Below, in pieces: positions 45,750 to 55,417 of a DNA stretch of 64,000 nt. Under the pieces are notes generated by a model that did not search any database, was not told where the DNA came from, and saw only the letters and a list, made by a program, of their open reading frames with translations. The position numbers were made by a program, and so were the translations under genes. The stretch spans positions 1 through 64,000 of the forward strand of contig NZ_CYGX02000059.1 of the NCBI RefSeq assembly GCF_900019265.1. The letters are read 5' to 3'. This DNA comes from Paraburkholderia ribeironis (GTDB lineage: Bacteria > Pseudomonadota > Gammaproteobacteria > Burkholderiales > Burkholderiaceae). Positions within the stretch are counted from its first letter, which is position 1, and each line of letters starts with the position of its first letter.

Positions 45750-45794
45750 TCCGCTCGCATAGCGCGCACGTGGGGCATGAGGCACGTACCGCTT

Positions 45795-45848
45795 GTGGCG
45801 AATGTCGCGCATGTGGCGCATGTAGCACATGTAGCGCACGTGGCCTCG
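45795..45848. repeat. Degenerate 9-bp tandem repeat
   Basis: Six units of the form GTGGCGCAT follow each other (GTGGCGAAT, GTCGCGCAT, GTGGCGCAT, GTAGCACAT, GTAGCGCAC, GTGGCCTCG). They lie between the convergent MocR and DUF748 genes and have no coding role. Confidence 0.7.
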
Positions 45849-45879
45849 GGCGCGCGGCGTCACCAGCCGCGCACCGCCG

Positions 45880-48800
45880 TCACTTCAGGCCGAAATCCAC
45901 GCGCGTGGTCGCGCCCTTGTCCTTGATGCCGTCCGCGTTCAGCTTCGGCGCTACGATGAATACGCGGCTGCTGTCGATCTTGCCCTCCAGGTACTGCTGC
46001 ACGCTCTGCGCCCGCTGTTGCGCGAGCTGGCGCAAGCTGGCGTCGTCGATCGGCGCGTTGGCGGCAAGCGCGCTCTTCATGTCGTCGTCCGGCAGGCTCT
46101 TGGTCAGGCCGATGAAGTTGCGCGGCTTCTTGAAGTCGGCGGACTTGTAGGCCTTGCTCAGATACTTGTCGTAGTCTTTCTGATCGACTGTGACGGTCGA
46201 CACATCGACGCTCTCGCCGTTGCCCACCACGTCCTTGATCTTCTGCTGCTTGACGAGGCGCTCGACATACTGGGTGCGCAACGCCGGCTCGTCGATTGCG
46301 GGATCGACGCGGCCAATCAGGTCGATGCGGACCGACGGCTTGTCGGCCAGCGCCTTGACGATCGTATCGAGCTTTTGGGTGTCGGCGTCCGTGAGCTTCG
46401 CCAAACCCGGCTCGAACTCCACATAGCCCAGTTCCTCGCCGCTGCCGCCGAACGCGTGCGCGATCAGCGTGAACGGCGCGGTCACCGCCTTTTCCAGCAG
46501 ATTGAGCACCGCATGCCAGATCAGGCCGCCGATACTGAACTCGGGATTCGACAGCGAACCGGACACCGGTAGATTCACATCGATTTCGCCGCGCGAGTTT
46601 TTCAGGAGCGAGATCGCGAAACGCACCGGCAGTTTGGTCGCCGTATCGTTTTCGACGCGGTCGCCGAACGTGAGCTGAGAGATGAACAGGTGGTTGTTGG
46701 CGGTCAACTGATTGTTTTCGAGCTTGTAGTGCACGTCGACATTCAGCTTGCCCTTGATGATCGGATAACCGACATATTTCACCGAATACGGCGCGAGGTT
46801 GGTCAATTCGATGTCATGCGCGATCCCGGTCAGATCGAGCGATGGTTGCGCGATGAGCGGATTGACCGTGCCGCGAATCGACAGCGGACCGTTGGCCGCC
46901 AGCTTCGCGGCGACATCGACCGGCGCGGGGGTGGTCGACTGCGTGCCGAACGCGCCGACCGTGCCCTGGATGCCGACCAGATTGGCGGTGTAATTCGGCT
47001 TGATGAAGTTGTCCGTGTAAGTGACACGGCCCTGCTGCAGCACCAGTTGCCCGAAGTGCAGCTTGACCGGGCTCTGCGGCGGCGTAGCGGCCGTGACGGT
47101 GGCGGGCGTGGCCGACGAGACCGGCGCCGACGCGGCAGCGGCTGCCGCCGCCGATGCCGCGGGCGGTGTCAGCGGTATGGGCTCGGCGCCGCTCTTCTCG
47201 CGCGTCAGCGATTGCGCCGCGCCGCTTTCATGCGCGACCACGTCTCTCAGATTGAGCTTGCCTTGCGCGTCTAGCAGCACGCGCCCGTAGAACTTCGTGA
47301 ACGTGACGCGGCCCGCGTCCACCGACGTGCCGTGCTCGTCGTAATTGGCCTTCAGGTTCGACAGCGCGAGCGAGCCCCAGCTGGCGAACGGGTCCGAGGT
47401 TGCCTTGTCGAGCATGCGCACGTCGACCAGCGCCATGTCGCCGCGGTAACTCGCCTGCAACGACTTCGCCTGCGTCACCGCGAGATCGCCGTTCGCGTTG
47501 AGCAGCGCGCTCGCGACCACCGCATTCAGCGCGCTGCCGAAGTACGGTTCGAAGGCCGCCGCGTCGAGCCGGTTCGCGTTCACCTTGACGGCCACCTTGA
47601 GCGGCGTCGCCGTGACGTCGCCCTTTATGCCGAGCGTGCCTTTCTTGTTCAGCGTGGCTTGCAGATCGACCGGCAGCGGCCGGCTGAGGTCGTCGCTGAT
47701 CTGCTGCACCTTCAGTTGCAGCGGCGTGATGCTCAGCTTCACCGGATGCGGCGTGGTGTTGTCCGTGACGTTGACGGTCGCGTCCTTCAGCGTCAGCTCG
47801 CCGATCTTGTAGTGCCACGCGGGCCCTTCGGCGTGGGCCTGCTTGACCGCGCGGATCGCGGTGCGCTTCTGCTCGGTCTGGTGCGGACCGGCGAGCGACG
47901 CGAGGTTGATGCTGCCGTCTTTCAGACGCTGCGCGTCGAGTGCGAGACCGGTCGTGGCGACGCTGGTGACATCGGCCATTCGCGCGGCCACGTCCACCTG
48001 CTTGACCGTCACGCTGCCTTGCGCGAGCGAGACCACCGGCTCCCTGGCGCCAGGCGCGGCCAGCTTCAGCGATTGCAGATCGAGTTGCGTATCGGCGACC
48101 ATCACGGCCGCTGGCGATTTCGACCAGTTCGCATCGATATTGGTCGTCGCGGAAAGCGCGCCGTCCACCACCTGCGCCGCCGTCGTGGTGTCGAGATAAG
48201 GCTGCAGCCGCGACAGATTCAACGACTTCAGATCGAGCTTGGCGCTCGCGGTCTTCGCCGCGAGGCCGAGCGTGCCCTCGGCACCAAGTGAACCGCCGCC
48301 GTCGCGAAGCTCGGTGTTCAGCGTGTAGCGTGCGGGCGCGGTGGCGAGCGTCGAAAAATCATTCAGCGTGACCGCGAGTTTTTGCAGGCCGAGATCGACC
48401 GGCCGCGAGGCTGCGTCGTCGTGGACATTGACGGTGCCGTCGTCGAGCACGAAGCGTTTGATCGACAGGTCCATAGGGGCGGTGGCCTTGTCGGTGGCCT
48501 TGTCGGTGGCCTTGGCCGGTGCGCCGGATGCCGCGGCCGGCGCGCTCGCCGCAGGCTTTTGCGCAGGCTTTTCCGCAGCCTTCGCGGACGCCTCCGCGTC
48601 AGGCGCCGCGGGTGTCGACGCCAACATCCGCTCGACGCTTAGTACACCGTCCTTGTCGCGTGCGAGATTGGCGCTCGGCGCGTCGATACGGATTTCATCG
48701 AAGTGATAGAGGCTCTTCAGCGGCTCGAGCGTCGCAGCGGCCACGTGCAACGCGCGGGCTGCGAAGAATGGCGCCTTGCCCTGATCCTGCAAGTCCACGT

Positions 48801-49680
48801 CGTTCATGTCGACGGTGCCCGTCACGCGCAACGAGGGCGTGTCGTTGGACATCACGAAGTTGAGCTTGAGATCGGTGGACAGCTTGCCGGACTGCACGAT
48901 CACCGGCAGTTTCGTCGGCACGTAGGACACGAGGCGCGGCACGTCGAGCCCGTCGAAGCGCAGCGACACTTCCGACTCGCGCGACGCCGCGAACGGCTTG
49001 GTCTTGCCGTCGATCGCGAGCGGACTGCCGTCGATGCGCGCACGCAGCAACGGCTCGACGAAGATGTCGGTTTTCGAAGGCAGCGTGGCGATGAACGGAA
49101 TGCCGAGCTTCCATTGATCGATCACGTGAGTCGCGCCGAGCAGTTTGTCGTCGAACGTGATCCGGCCGTTTTCGAGGCGAATGTTCGATACGGAGAACAG
49201 CGTCGGCTTGTTATCGGGCTTGGCAGGCTGTTTGGCGAACTTGTCGATCAGGTCGGTGAAATTGAAGCGCTGCGCATCGTAGCGAACGAGATGAAAACGC
49301 GGCGAGTCCACCTGTACCTTGTTGACGATCGGCGCGCCGCGAAACAGCGAAGTCCATGACGGCTGCACGATGAGCCGCGAAATATCCACGAAATCGCCCG
49401 CGCCGCCGCGCTCGCCGATATGCACGTTATTGGCTTCGAATCTGAGCGTGTAGGGATTGAGCGCAATGCGGCCGATCGTGGCGGGGCGATCGAGCTGCTT
49501 GCTGAGCTGTTGCTCGGCAATGTGGCGAATCAGCGGCGGCGCCGCGAAAAAGCCGAGCAGACCGATTACTACGAAAAAGATCAGCAGACCTACGAGAACA
49601 CGTCGCGTGCGACGTGACTGCGCGACCTCGCGCACGGTCTTCATGGAAGAAGCGAGTGATGCTTTATTGAGGCTTGCCAT
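45880..49680 (-). CDS. Large DUF748 / AsmA-like envelope protein
   Basis: The 1,266-residue product has one N-terminal membrane anchor (VLVGLLIFFVVIGLLGFFAA, residues about 28-47) followed by the AsmA-like start (LDRPATIGRIALNPYTLRFE). A long beta-rich periplasmic region of DUF748 type follows, with Ala/Lys/Pro linkers near residues 360-400 and 860-890. The C-terminal 150 residues contain an OmpA-like stretch (KLDTIVKALADKPSVRIDLIG). Proteins of the AsmA/TamB superfamily bridge the periplasm and may carry phospholipids, so a role in envelope maintenance is plausible. The ATG at 49680 opens the sequence MASLNKASLASS. Confidence 0.88.
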   Translation of the reverse strand: MASLNKASLASSMKTVREVAQSRRTRRVLVGLLIFFVVIGLLGFFAAPPLIRHIAEQQLSKQLDRPATIGRIALNPYTLRFEANNVHIGERGGAGDFVDISRLIVQPSWTSLFRGAPIVNKVQVDSPRFHLVRYDAQRFNFTDLIDKFAKQPAKPDNKPTLFSVSNIRLENGRITFDDKLLGATHVIDQWKLGIPFIATLPSKTDIFVEPLLRARIDGSPLAIDGKTKPFAASRESEVSLRFDGLDVPRLVSYVPTKLPVIVQSGKLSTDLKLNFVMSNDTPSLRVTGTVDMNDVDLQDQGKAPFFAARALHVAAATLEPLKSLYHFDEIRIDAPSANLARDKDGVLSVERMLASTPAAPDAEASAKAAEKPAQKPAASAPAAASGAPAKATDKATDKATAPMDLSIKRFVLDDGTVNVHDDAASRPVDLGLQKLAVTLNDFSTLATAPARYTLNTELRDGGGSLGAEGTLGLAAKTASAKLDLKSLNLSRLQPYLDTTTAAQVVDGALSATTNIDANWSKSPAAVMVADTQLDLQSLKLAAPGAREPVVSLAQGSVTVKQVDVAARMADVTSVATTGLALDAQRLKDGSINLASLAGPHQTEQKRTAIRAVKQAHAEGPAWHYKIGELTLKDATVNVTDNTTPHPVKLSITPLQLKVQQISDDLSRPLPVDLQATLNKKGTLGIKGDVTATPLKVAVKVNANRLDAAAFEPYFGSALNAVVASALLNANGDLAVTQAKSLQASYRGDMALVDVRMLDKATSDPFASWGSLALSNLKANYDEHGTSVDAGRVTFTKFYGRVLLDAQGKLNLRDVVAHESGAAQSLTREKSGAEPIPLTPPAASAAAAAAASAPVSSATPATVTAATPPQSPVKLHFGQLVLQQGRVTYTDNFIKPNYTANLVGIQGTVGAFGTQSTTPAPVDVAAKLAANGPLSIRGTVNPLIAQPSLDLTGIAHDIELTNLAPYSVKYVGYPIIKGKLNVDVHYKLENNQLTANNHLFISQLTFGDRVENDTATKLPVRFAISLLKNSRGEIDVNLPVSGSLSNPEFSIGGLIWHAVLNLLEKAVTAPFTLIAHAFGGSGEELGYVEFEPGLAKLTDADTQKLDTIVKALADKPSVRIDLIGRVDPAIDEPALRTQYVERLVKQQKIKDVVGNGESVDVSTVTVDQKDYDKYLSKAYKSADFKKPRNFIGLTKSLPDDDMKSALAANAPIDDASLRQLAQQRAQSVQQYLEGKIDSSRVFIVAPKLNADGIKDKGATTRVDFGLK

Positions 49681-49907
49681 GCTCGGTTTGGGTAATGCGG
49701 CGGCAAGCCCGCCGCGAAAACGAAAATCCCGCAAACGGCAGTATAAGTCGTGAACGTGACAGCGGATAGGAATGTCAGTCGCGGCTCGACCATCCGAGCC
49801 GCGCGATTGCGTCACATGTCCGTCGCGGCGGAGCGCCGGACACGCGACGTTTGATGCGTCATGCGTGCGTAGCTGTCATATCACTGACGCATTGCGTAGC
49901 CACGCTT

Positions 49908-49998
49908 CGTTGACGTATTTCATTGACACACATCATTGACACACATCATTGACACACATCATTGACACACATCATTGACGCACTTCATTGACGCACAA
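49908..49998. repeat. 13-bp tandem repeat overlapping a gene end
   Basis: The unit CATTGACACACAT repeats at 49921, 49934, 49947 and 49960, with variant copies at 49908, 49973 and 49986. The last copies include the stop codon (TCA at 49985-49987) of the minus-strand DUF1254 gene. Confidence 0.88.
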
Positions 49999-51421
49999 CA
50001 GCCGGCGGTTGCCAGCTGCCGTCGGTGGCTTGCGGCTTCGGTGCGTAGAGACGCAGCACCAGTTGCAGATCGGCGCGCGGCGCCGGCAGCCAGTTGCCGT
50101 TCTTGACACGCGTGGATGACACGATCACATCAAGCGAGCCGTCGCGATTGCGGCGCGCGCCGTTGCGATCGCTGACTGCGAGACGGGCTGGGGCACTTTC
50201 GCTCAACGCGCCATCTTTGGTATAGGCGGTGATCGACCAGAAGCCGCGCACCGGCGGCAACTGGTTCGACGCAAAGTGAATCACGTAGCGGTTCGCGCCG
50301 TGCAGCGCATGGCCGTCGCTGTCCTGCGAGACGACCGCGCGCACTTCGTCGTCCTTGGTGCCGATGCCCAGCTGCGCACTCGCGGCATACGCGCGCAATG
50401 AGTAGTCGGGGCCGTAGTTGCCCACGCCTTCGCCGAACCAGCTCCAGCCATTGGCGCTCAGCAGATTGGACGGCGGCGTGACCACGCGGTCGTGCCCCTC
50501 GGCGAGACCCGCCGCGATGGCATCGGGCGTGCTTGGCAGCTTCACCGGCTCGCCCGGCGTTACCCCGAGGTCCGCGAGAAATTTCAGCGCATGGGGATCG
50601 GCCGGTGTCGGCGGATTGTCAGGCAAGGCGTCCGCGAGACGGGTGAAGAAGCCGGTCGCGTCGAGCGCGGCAACCTGCGCGGCCGGCGTGCCGCTCGTGC
50701 CATTCCCGCTGCTCGTGCCGATCGCGATATCGGCGGCATTGCCGCGCGGCGGCGTCATCGACGCCCCGGACGCATCAGCCGCGTAGACGCTCAGCGGTGC
50801 GACGCGAATCGCGCGTTGCAGCTTGCGCACCGCTGCCAGGTCGCGTGCGCCGTTCGACTGGATGCGCACGCTCACCCACGCATTGCGGGTCGGCACGTCG
50901 ACGCGCTTCACGCCCTTGGGCAGCTCGCCCTGCCAGCCCGGGCCGACGAACGCGATGCTTTGCGCCTTGATGCCCCTCGCGTTGGTCGCGAACTGCGAGC
51001 TGGTCGACCACACGACGTTGGTCCACATATCGAGCACGCGAGCATCGACATAGCGGCCGTGCGAGTCGGGTAGCGCAATGATCACCGGCTCGCTGCCGAC
51101 GTCGAGCCAGCCGGTCGAGTCGAGTGTGTCGAGGCTGGGCTGCGACGGATTGGACGCGCCGATCGGCGGCAACGCCTGCGCGTGGCGCAGCGTATTGATG
51201 GGCGCCTGGCCCGGACCGGTGCCGAGCGCCGCGTCGCACGCGACGCCCATCAGCACCAGCGGATAGCCGAATACGTATGAGTCGGCGACTTCATCGCCGA
51301 TCCAGCCGGTAGTCTTTTGCGTTGCGGACGGGTTCGACGCACAACCGGCCAGAAGTGCGAGGCCGGCGAACGATGCGCAGGCCCAGTGAATCGAAAACGG
51401 TTCTCGGCGATTTTTTATCAT
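49985..51421 (-). CDS. DUF1254/DUF1214 lipoprotein
   Basis: The 478-residue product has a signal peptide with lipobox LALLAGC (Cys near residue 26). A DUF1254 domain follows (DSYVFGYPLVLMGVACDA, PDSHGRYVDARVLDMWTN) and the C-terminus is DUF1214 (LPPVRGFWSITAYTKDGAL, WLPAPRADLQLVLRLYAP). Proteins of this pair are common in proteobacteria and uncharacterised; they are thought to be secreted. The ATG at 51421 is chosen because the signal peptide begins there. The 3' end is formed by the 13-bp repeats. Confidence 0.88.
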   Translation of the reverse strand: MIKNRREPFSIHWACASFAGLALLAGCASNPSATQKTTGWIGDEVADSYVFGYPLVLMGVACDAALGTGPGQAPINTLRHAQALPPIGASNPSQPSLDTLDSTGWLDVGSEPVIIALPDSHGRYVDARVLDMWTNVVWSTSSQFATNARGIKAQSIAFVGPGWQGELPKGVKRVDVPTRNAWVSVRIQSNGARDLAAVRKLQRAIRVAPLSVYAADASGASMTPPRGNAADIAIGTSSGNGTSGTPAAQVAALDATGFFTRLADALPDNPPTPADPHALKFLADLGVTPGEPVKLPSTPDAIAAGLAEGHDRVVTPPSNLLSANGWSWFGEGVGNYGPDYSLRAYAASAQLGIGTKDDEVRAVVSQDSDGHALHGANRYVIHFASNQLPPVRGFWSITAYTKDGALSESAPARLAVSDRNGARRNRDGSLDVIVSSTRVKNGNWLPAPRADLQLVLRLYAPKPQATDGSWQPPAVVRQ

Positions 51422-51797
51422 TCGTTCAGAAAGCGGAACGTGCGGTCCAGGGGATGCCGGTGCGTTGCGATCTCTGCGTGCGTGGTCTCCCAGAACCCAG
51501 CGCAGCCAGTCCGCGATCCGCGATGCCGACAACAGTCGGTTGTATCGTATCCTTGCTCACCAGGCAAGCGCAAAGGCATGAATTGCGCCAGGCGATCCGG
51601 GCGTGGTATGCACGTGGACCGTTCTCCGAAGGGGTGGCAATTTTTGGCGCACCCGCCGGCTCGTACGATATGTGTCAACCTTGCAGGTTGGGCGACGCCG
51701 ATTAGCTCTTTCGGTCCTTTGCGGTCCTTTGCGCCCTTCTTCGTCCTTGTTCGTCCCGTTTCGTCCTGTTTCGTCCTTTCGTATCCGGAGCGCCCCG
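51422..51797. promoter_or_regulatory. Control region before second PaiB gene with 10-bp repeats
   Basis: This 376-bp gap has a palindrome CAACC-TTGCA-GGTTG (51676-51690), a candidate operator. Downstream, 51711-51780 is a run of seven 10-bp pyrimidine-rich units (TCGGTCCTTT, GCGGTCCTTT, then TCGTCCTGTT and TCGTCCTTTC forms). GGAG at 51787-51790 is the ribosome site of the PaiB gene. No other gene is evident. Confidence 0.65.
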
Positions 51798-52493
51798 ATG
51801 TATATGCCCGCCCATTTCGAAGAGAACCGTCCAGAGGTTCTCCACCGCCTGATCGCCGAGCAGCCGTTCGGCACGCTGATTACGAACGGCCCGAACGGGC
51901 TCGACGCGAACCATTTGCCATTCGACGCGCAGCTAGTCCCCGCAGGGGGCGACGCACAGCTGGTCCCCGCAGGGGACAATCCCGCGTCCCCCGCTCACAC
52001 CCGCTGTATTCTCCGCGCCCACGTGGCGCGCGCCAATCCGGTCTGGCAAGAAGCCGCCACGCATCCCGACGCGCTCGTGATCTTCCAGGGCCCGGCCGCC
52101 TACATCTCGCCGAGCTGGTATCCGAGCAAGCATGAAGCGCATCGGCAGGTGCCGACCTATAACTACATGGTGGTGCACGCGCATGGCCGGATCGTCGTGC
52201 GCGACGACGAGTCGTTCGTGCGTGGCCTGGTCGCACGGCTCACGCGCAAGATGGAAGCCGGCGAGCCGGTGCCGTGGAAGATGAGCGACGCGCCCGCCGA
52301 CTTCATCACGCAGATGCTCGGCGCGATCGTCGGAATCGAGATCGAGGTGACGCGTCTCGTCGGCAAATGGAAGCTCGGTCAGAACAAGGCCGCCGCCGAC
52401 CGGCGCGGCGCGGCCGAAACGCTGCTGGCGCGCGCCGGCGAGCAACAGCGGGCCGTCGGCCAGGCCATGCTCGACGCGCCGCCCGCTCTCTGA
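51798..52493 (+). CDS. PaiB-family FMN-binding protein, second copy, with internal duplication
   Basis: The 231-residue product has all PaiB motifs: MYMPAHFEE, QPFGTLITNG, LDANHLPF, LRAHVARANPVWQ, AYISPSWYPSK, PTYNYMVVHAHG. It is about 19 residues longer than its paralogue at 10232, because DAQLVPAGG and DAQLVPAGD occur in tandem at residues about 43-60; the DNA at 51924-51950 and 51951-51977 is a 27-bp repeat with three mismatches. The ATG at 51798 follows GGAG and matches homologue starts. No MocR regulator is adjacent. Function as for the paralogue is unclear. Confidence 0.9.
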   Translation: MYMPAHFEENRPEVLHRLIAEQPFGTLITNGPNGLDANHLPFDAQLVPAGGDAQLVPAGDNPASPAHTRCILRAHVARANPVWQEAATHPDALVIFQGPAAYISPSWYPSKHEAHRQVPTYNYMVVHAHGRIVVRDDESFVRGLVARLTRKMEAGEPVPWKMSDAPADFITQMLGAIVGIEIEVTRLVGKWKLGQNKAAADRRGAAETLLARAGEQQRAVGQAMLDAPPAL

Positions 52494-52570
52494 GCGGACG
52501 GTTTCGCGCGGGTGGGCGGCTCGCCTCACGCGCCACACTTACGCGCCACGCCGTCGCCGCATCATCGTTG

Positions 52571-52601
52571 TTGACCTTCCCGTCATGGGAAGGTCGATAC
52601 T
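52571..52601 (+). promoter_or_regulatory. CueR-type copper-responsive promoter of copA
   Basis: TTGACC (52571-52576) and GATACT (52596-52601) are separated by the long 19-bp spacer typical of MerR-family control. The spacer region carries the perfect dyad ACCTTCCC-N5-GGGAAGGT (52574-52594), the CueR pattern. Transcription would begin near 52608, 37 bases before the chosen copA start. Confidence 0.88.
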
Positions 52602-52644
52602 GTATGCATGATGCGGCCCAATGCCGCCACGAGCCTTATCGATC

Positions 52645-55260
52645 ATGACCGAACTTGCCCACCCGCAGCGCGTCGCCGCGCCAGACGCCGCCCGTACCGT
52701 CGAATTCGACATCGGCGGAATGACGTGCGCGTCGTGCGCGATGCGCGTCGAGAAAGCGCTGGCCAAAGTACCCGGCGTTATGCGCGCGTCGGTCAATCTC
52801 GCCACCGAGCGGGCCCGCGTCGAAACCGACGCCACCGTCGACCCCGTCACACTCGCCGACGCCGTGCGCAAAGCGGGCTATGACGCGACGCCATCCGCCC
52901 GCGCCGACGTCGCACCCGCACAAGCGCCGCAGCTCACCGAATTGGCGATCGGCGGCATGACCTGCGCGTCGTGCGCGCTGCGCGTCGAGAAAGCGCTGGC
53001 GAAAGTGCCGGGCGTCGCGAGCGCGTCGGTGAATCTGGCGACCGAAACCGCCAGCGTCCAGTTGGGCGGCGCAGCCTCCGACCCGCAAGCGCTGATTGCC
53101 GCAGTCAGAAAGGCGGGCTACGAAGCGACGCTGCTCGCATCGCCGGATGCGCCAGCCGCCACCGACACCAGCGACCGCGCCACCACCAGCGCCGCCGCGG
53201 ACCGCAAGCGCGACGAGGCGCGCCGCGAACTGGCGGCCGTGCTCGCCTGCGCCGTGCTGACGCTGCCGCTTGTTGCACCGATGCTTGCGCCGATGCTCGG
53301 CGATTGGTTCGGCATGCATACGATGGTGCCGCCATGGCTGCAATTCGGACTCGCGTCGATCGTGCAGTTCGTGTTCGGCGCGCGCTTCTACCGCGCGGCC
53401 TACCGGGCCGTGCGCGCAGGCGCCGGCAACATGGACCTGCTGGTGGCGCTCGGCACGTCGGCGGCCTACGGGATCAGCGTCTACCAGCTCGCGGCGCATC
53501 CGGACGACATGCTGCATCTGTATTTCGAAGCGTCGGCGGTCGTGATTACGCTGGTGCGTTTCGGCAAGTGGCTCGAAGCGCGCGCCAAACGGCAAACCAC
53601 CGATGCGATCCGCGCGCTCAACGCGCTGCGCCCCGAGCGCGCACGCATTCGCGTCGGCACCGACGAGCGCGACGTGCCGCTCGCGCAAGTGCGCGTCGGC
53701 ACGGTGGTGATCGTGCGTCCGGGCGAACGCGTGCCGGTCGACGGCGCGGTGCTCGAAGGCCGCACGCATATCGACGAATCGCTGATCACCGGCGAAAGTC
53801 TGCCGGTGCCGAAACAGGTTGCCGACGCGGTCACGGCCGGCTCGATCAACGGCGAAGGCGCGATCGCCGTGACCACCACCGCGATCGGCGCCGAAACGAC
53901 GCTCGCGCGGATTATCCGTCTGGTGGAAAGCGCCCAGGCGGAAAAGGCGCCGATCCAGCGACTTGTCGACCGGGTCAGCGAAATCTTCGTGCCGGCGATT
54001 CTGGCGATCGCCGCGCTCACGCTGGTCGGCTGGCTGATCGCTGGCACCAGCGGCGAAACCGCGATTCTGAACGCGGTCGCCGTGCTGGTGATCGCATGCC
54101 CGTGCGCGCTCGGGCTGGCGACGCCGGCCGCGATCATGGCCGGCACCGGCGTCGCGGCACGGCACGGCGTGCTGATCAAGGACGCCGAAGCGCTCGAGAC
54201 CGCGCATCGGGTAACGCTCGTCGCGTTCGACAAGACCGGCACGCTGACACTCGGCCAGCCGTCCATGACGGCGTTCGAACCGATCGGCGAGACCGGGCGC
54301 GACGAGGCACTGGCACTGGCCGCCGCGGTGCAGCGACACAGCGATCATCCGTTGGCGCGCGCCGTGGTCAAAGCATACGACGCGGCAGCGAGCCAGCCGG
54401 CGGCAATCGATGACGACGCAGCGTCAACGCAACGCGCCGACCTCGTGACGCCCGCTCGCGTGCTGGCCCCTCAGGCGAGTGCCGCGCGAGCGGTCGCCGG
54501 CCGTGGCGTCGAAGCGGACATCGACGGCCGCACCCTCGCGCTCGGCAGCACGCGCTGGCTCAACGAACTCGGCATCGAGCTGGCGCCCGCGGTCGCCGCA
54601 CGCGCGCACGAGCTCGAAGCCGCCGGCAACACCGTCTCGTGGCTCATGCAGCGCGATCGGCAAGCGCCCCGGGCGCTCGCGCTGACCGCTTTCGGCGACA
54701 CCGTCAAGCCGACCGCCCGCGCCGCCGTCGAACGGCTGGCCCGCATGGGCATACAGAGCGTGCTCGTCACCGGCGACAACCGCGGCAGCGCGGCGAGCGT
54801 CGCCCGCGCACTCGGCATTGAAGAATTCCACGCCGAAGTGCTGCCCGACGACAAAGCCCGCGTGATCCGCGACCTGAAAATCCGCCGCGCCGGCATCGTC
54901 GCAATGGCGGGCGACGGCATCAACGATGCCCCCGCGCTCGCCGCCGCCGACATCGGCATCGCGATGGCGACCGGCACCGACGTCGCGATGCACGCGGCCG
55001 GCATCACGTTGATGCGCGGCGACCCGGCACTCGTCGCCGACGCGATCGACATCTCGCGCAGAACCTGGCGCAAGATCCAGCAGAACCTGTTCTGGGCGTT
55101 CGTCTACAACCTGATCGGCATCCCGCTGGCCGCCTTCGGTTGGCTCAATCCGATGCTCGCCGGCGCGGCGATGGCCTTTTCCAGCGTCAGTGTCGTCACC
55201 AACGCGCTGTTGCTGCGCACGTGGCGCGCAGCGCCCGGGCGCTCCGCGCGCCAGGCGTAA
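52645..55260 (+). CDS. copA: Copper-exporting P1B-type ATPase
   Basis: The 871-residue inner-membrane pump exports Cu(I). It has two N-terminal HMA domains with GGMTCASC motifs (Cys28/Cys31 and Cys107/Cys110), the membrane CPC motif (CPCALGLATP, Cys485/Cys487), the phosphorylation site DKTGTLT (Asp529) and the ATP-binding HP motif (SDHPLARAV). TGDN and GDGINDAPALAAAD complete the catalytic set. The C-terminal helices carry YN and MxxS-type copper ligands (FVYNLIGIPLAA, MAFSSVSVVTNALLL). The ATG at 52645 is preferred given the promoter position; an ATG at 52621 is possible. cueR is not adjacent. Confidence 0.95.
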   Translation: MTELAHPQRVAAPDAARTVEFDIGGMTCASCAMRVEKALAKVPGVMRASVNLATERARVETDATVDPVTLADAVRKAGYDATPSARADVAPAQAPQLTELAIGGMTCASCALRVEKALAKVPGVASASVNLATETASVQLGGAASDPQALIAAVRKAGYEATLLASPDAPAATDTSDRATTSAAADRKRDEARRELAAVLACAVLTLPLVAPMLAPMLGDWFGMHTMVPPWLQFGLASIVQFVFGARFYRAAYRAVRAGAGNMDLLVALGTSAAYGISVYQLAAHPDDMLHLYFEASAVVITLVRFGKWLEARAKRQTTDAIRALNALRPERARIRVGTDERDVPLAQVRVGTVVIVRPGERVPVDGAVLEGRTHIDESLITGESLPVPKQVADAVTAGSINGEGAIAVTTTAIGAETTLARIIRLVESAQAEKAPIQRLVDRVSEIFVPAILAIAALTLVGWLIAGTSGETAILNAVAVLVIACPCALGLATPAAIMAGTGVAARHGVLIKDAEALETAHRVTLVAFDKTGTLTLGQPSMTAFEPIGETGRDEALALAAAVQRHSDHPLARAVVKAYDAAASQPAAIDDDAASTQRADLVTPARVLAPQASAARAVAGRGVEADIDGRTLALGSTRWLNELGIELAPAVAARAHELEAAGNTVSWLMQRDRQAPRALALTAFGDTVKPTARAAVERLARMGIQSVLVTGDNRGSAASVARALGIEEFHAEVLPDDKARVIRDLKIRRAGIVAMAGDGINDAPALAAADIGIAMATGTDVAMHAAGITLMRGDPALVADAIDISRRTWRKIQQNLFWAFVYNLIGIPLAAFGWLNPMLAGAAMAFSSVSVVTNALLLRTWRAAPGRSARQA

Positions 55261-55417
55261 CGCGCATCGGCCATCCCGGCAGGGCCGCGTTCAATTACGG
55301 CCGGCTTTCAAATGTCCTAAAGGCGGTGCCGTCGCGGCCGTAAACCAGACATCGACGCCGGCCATGCCCACGCGTGGCGCGAGCATTCGCGTGTCCACTT
55401 TTACTGCGCCCACTGCC

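Noticed and set aside
52645..55260. A cadmium/zinc (ZntA-type) assignment for the P-type ATPase
   Set aside because: Two CASC-type HMA domains, CPC, the copper-type C-terminal helices and a CueR promoter point to copper.
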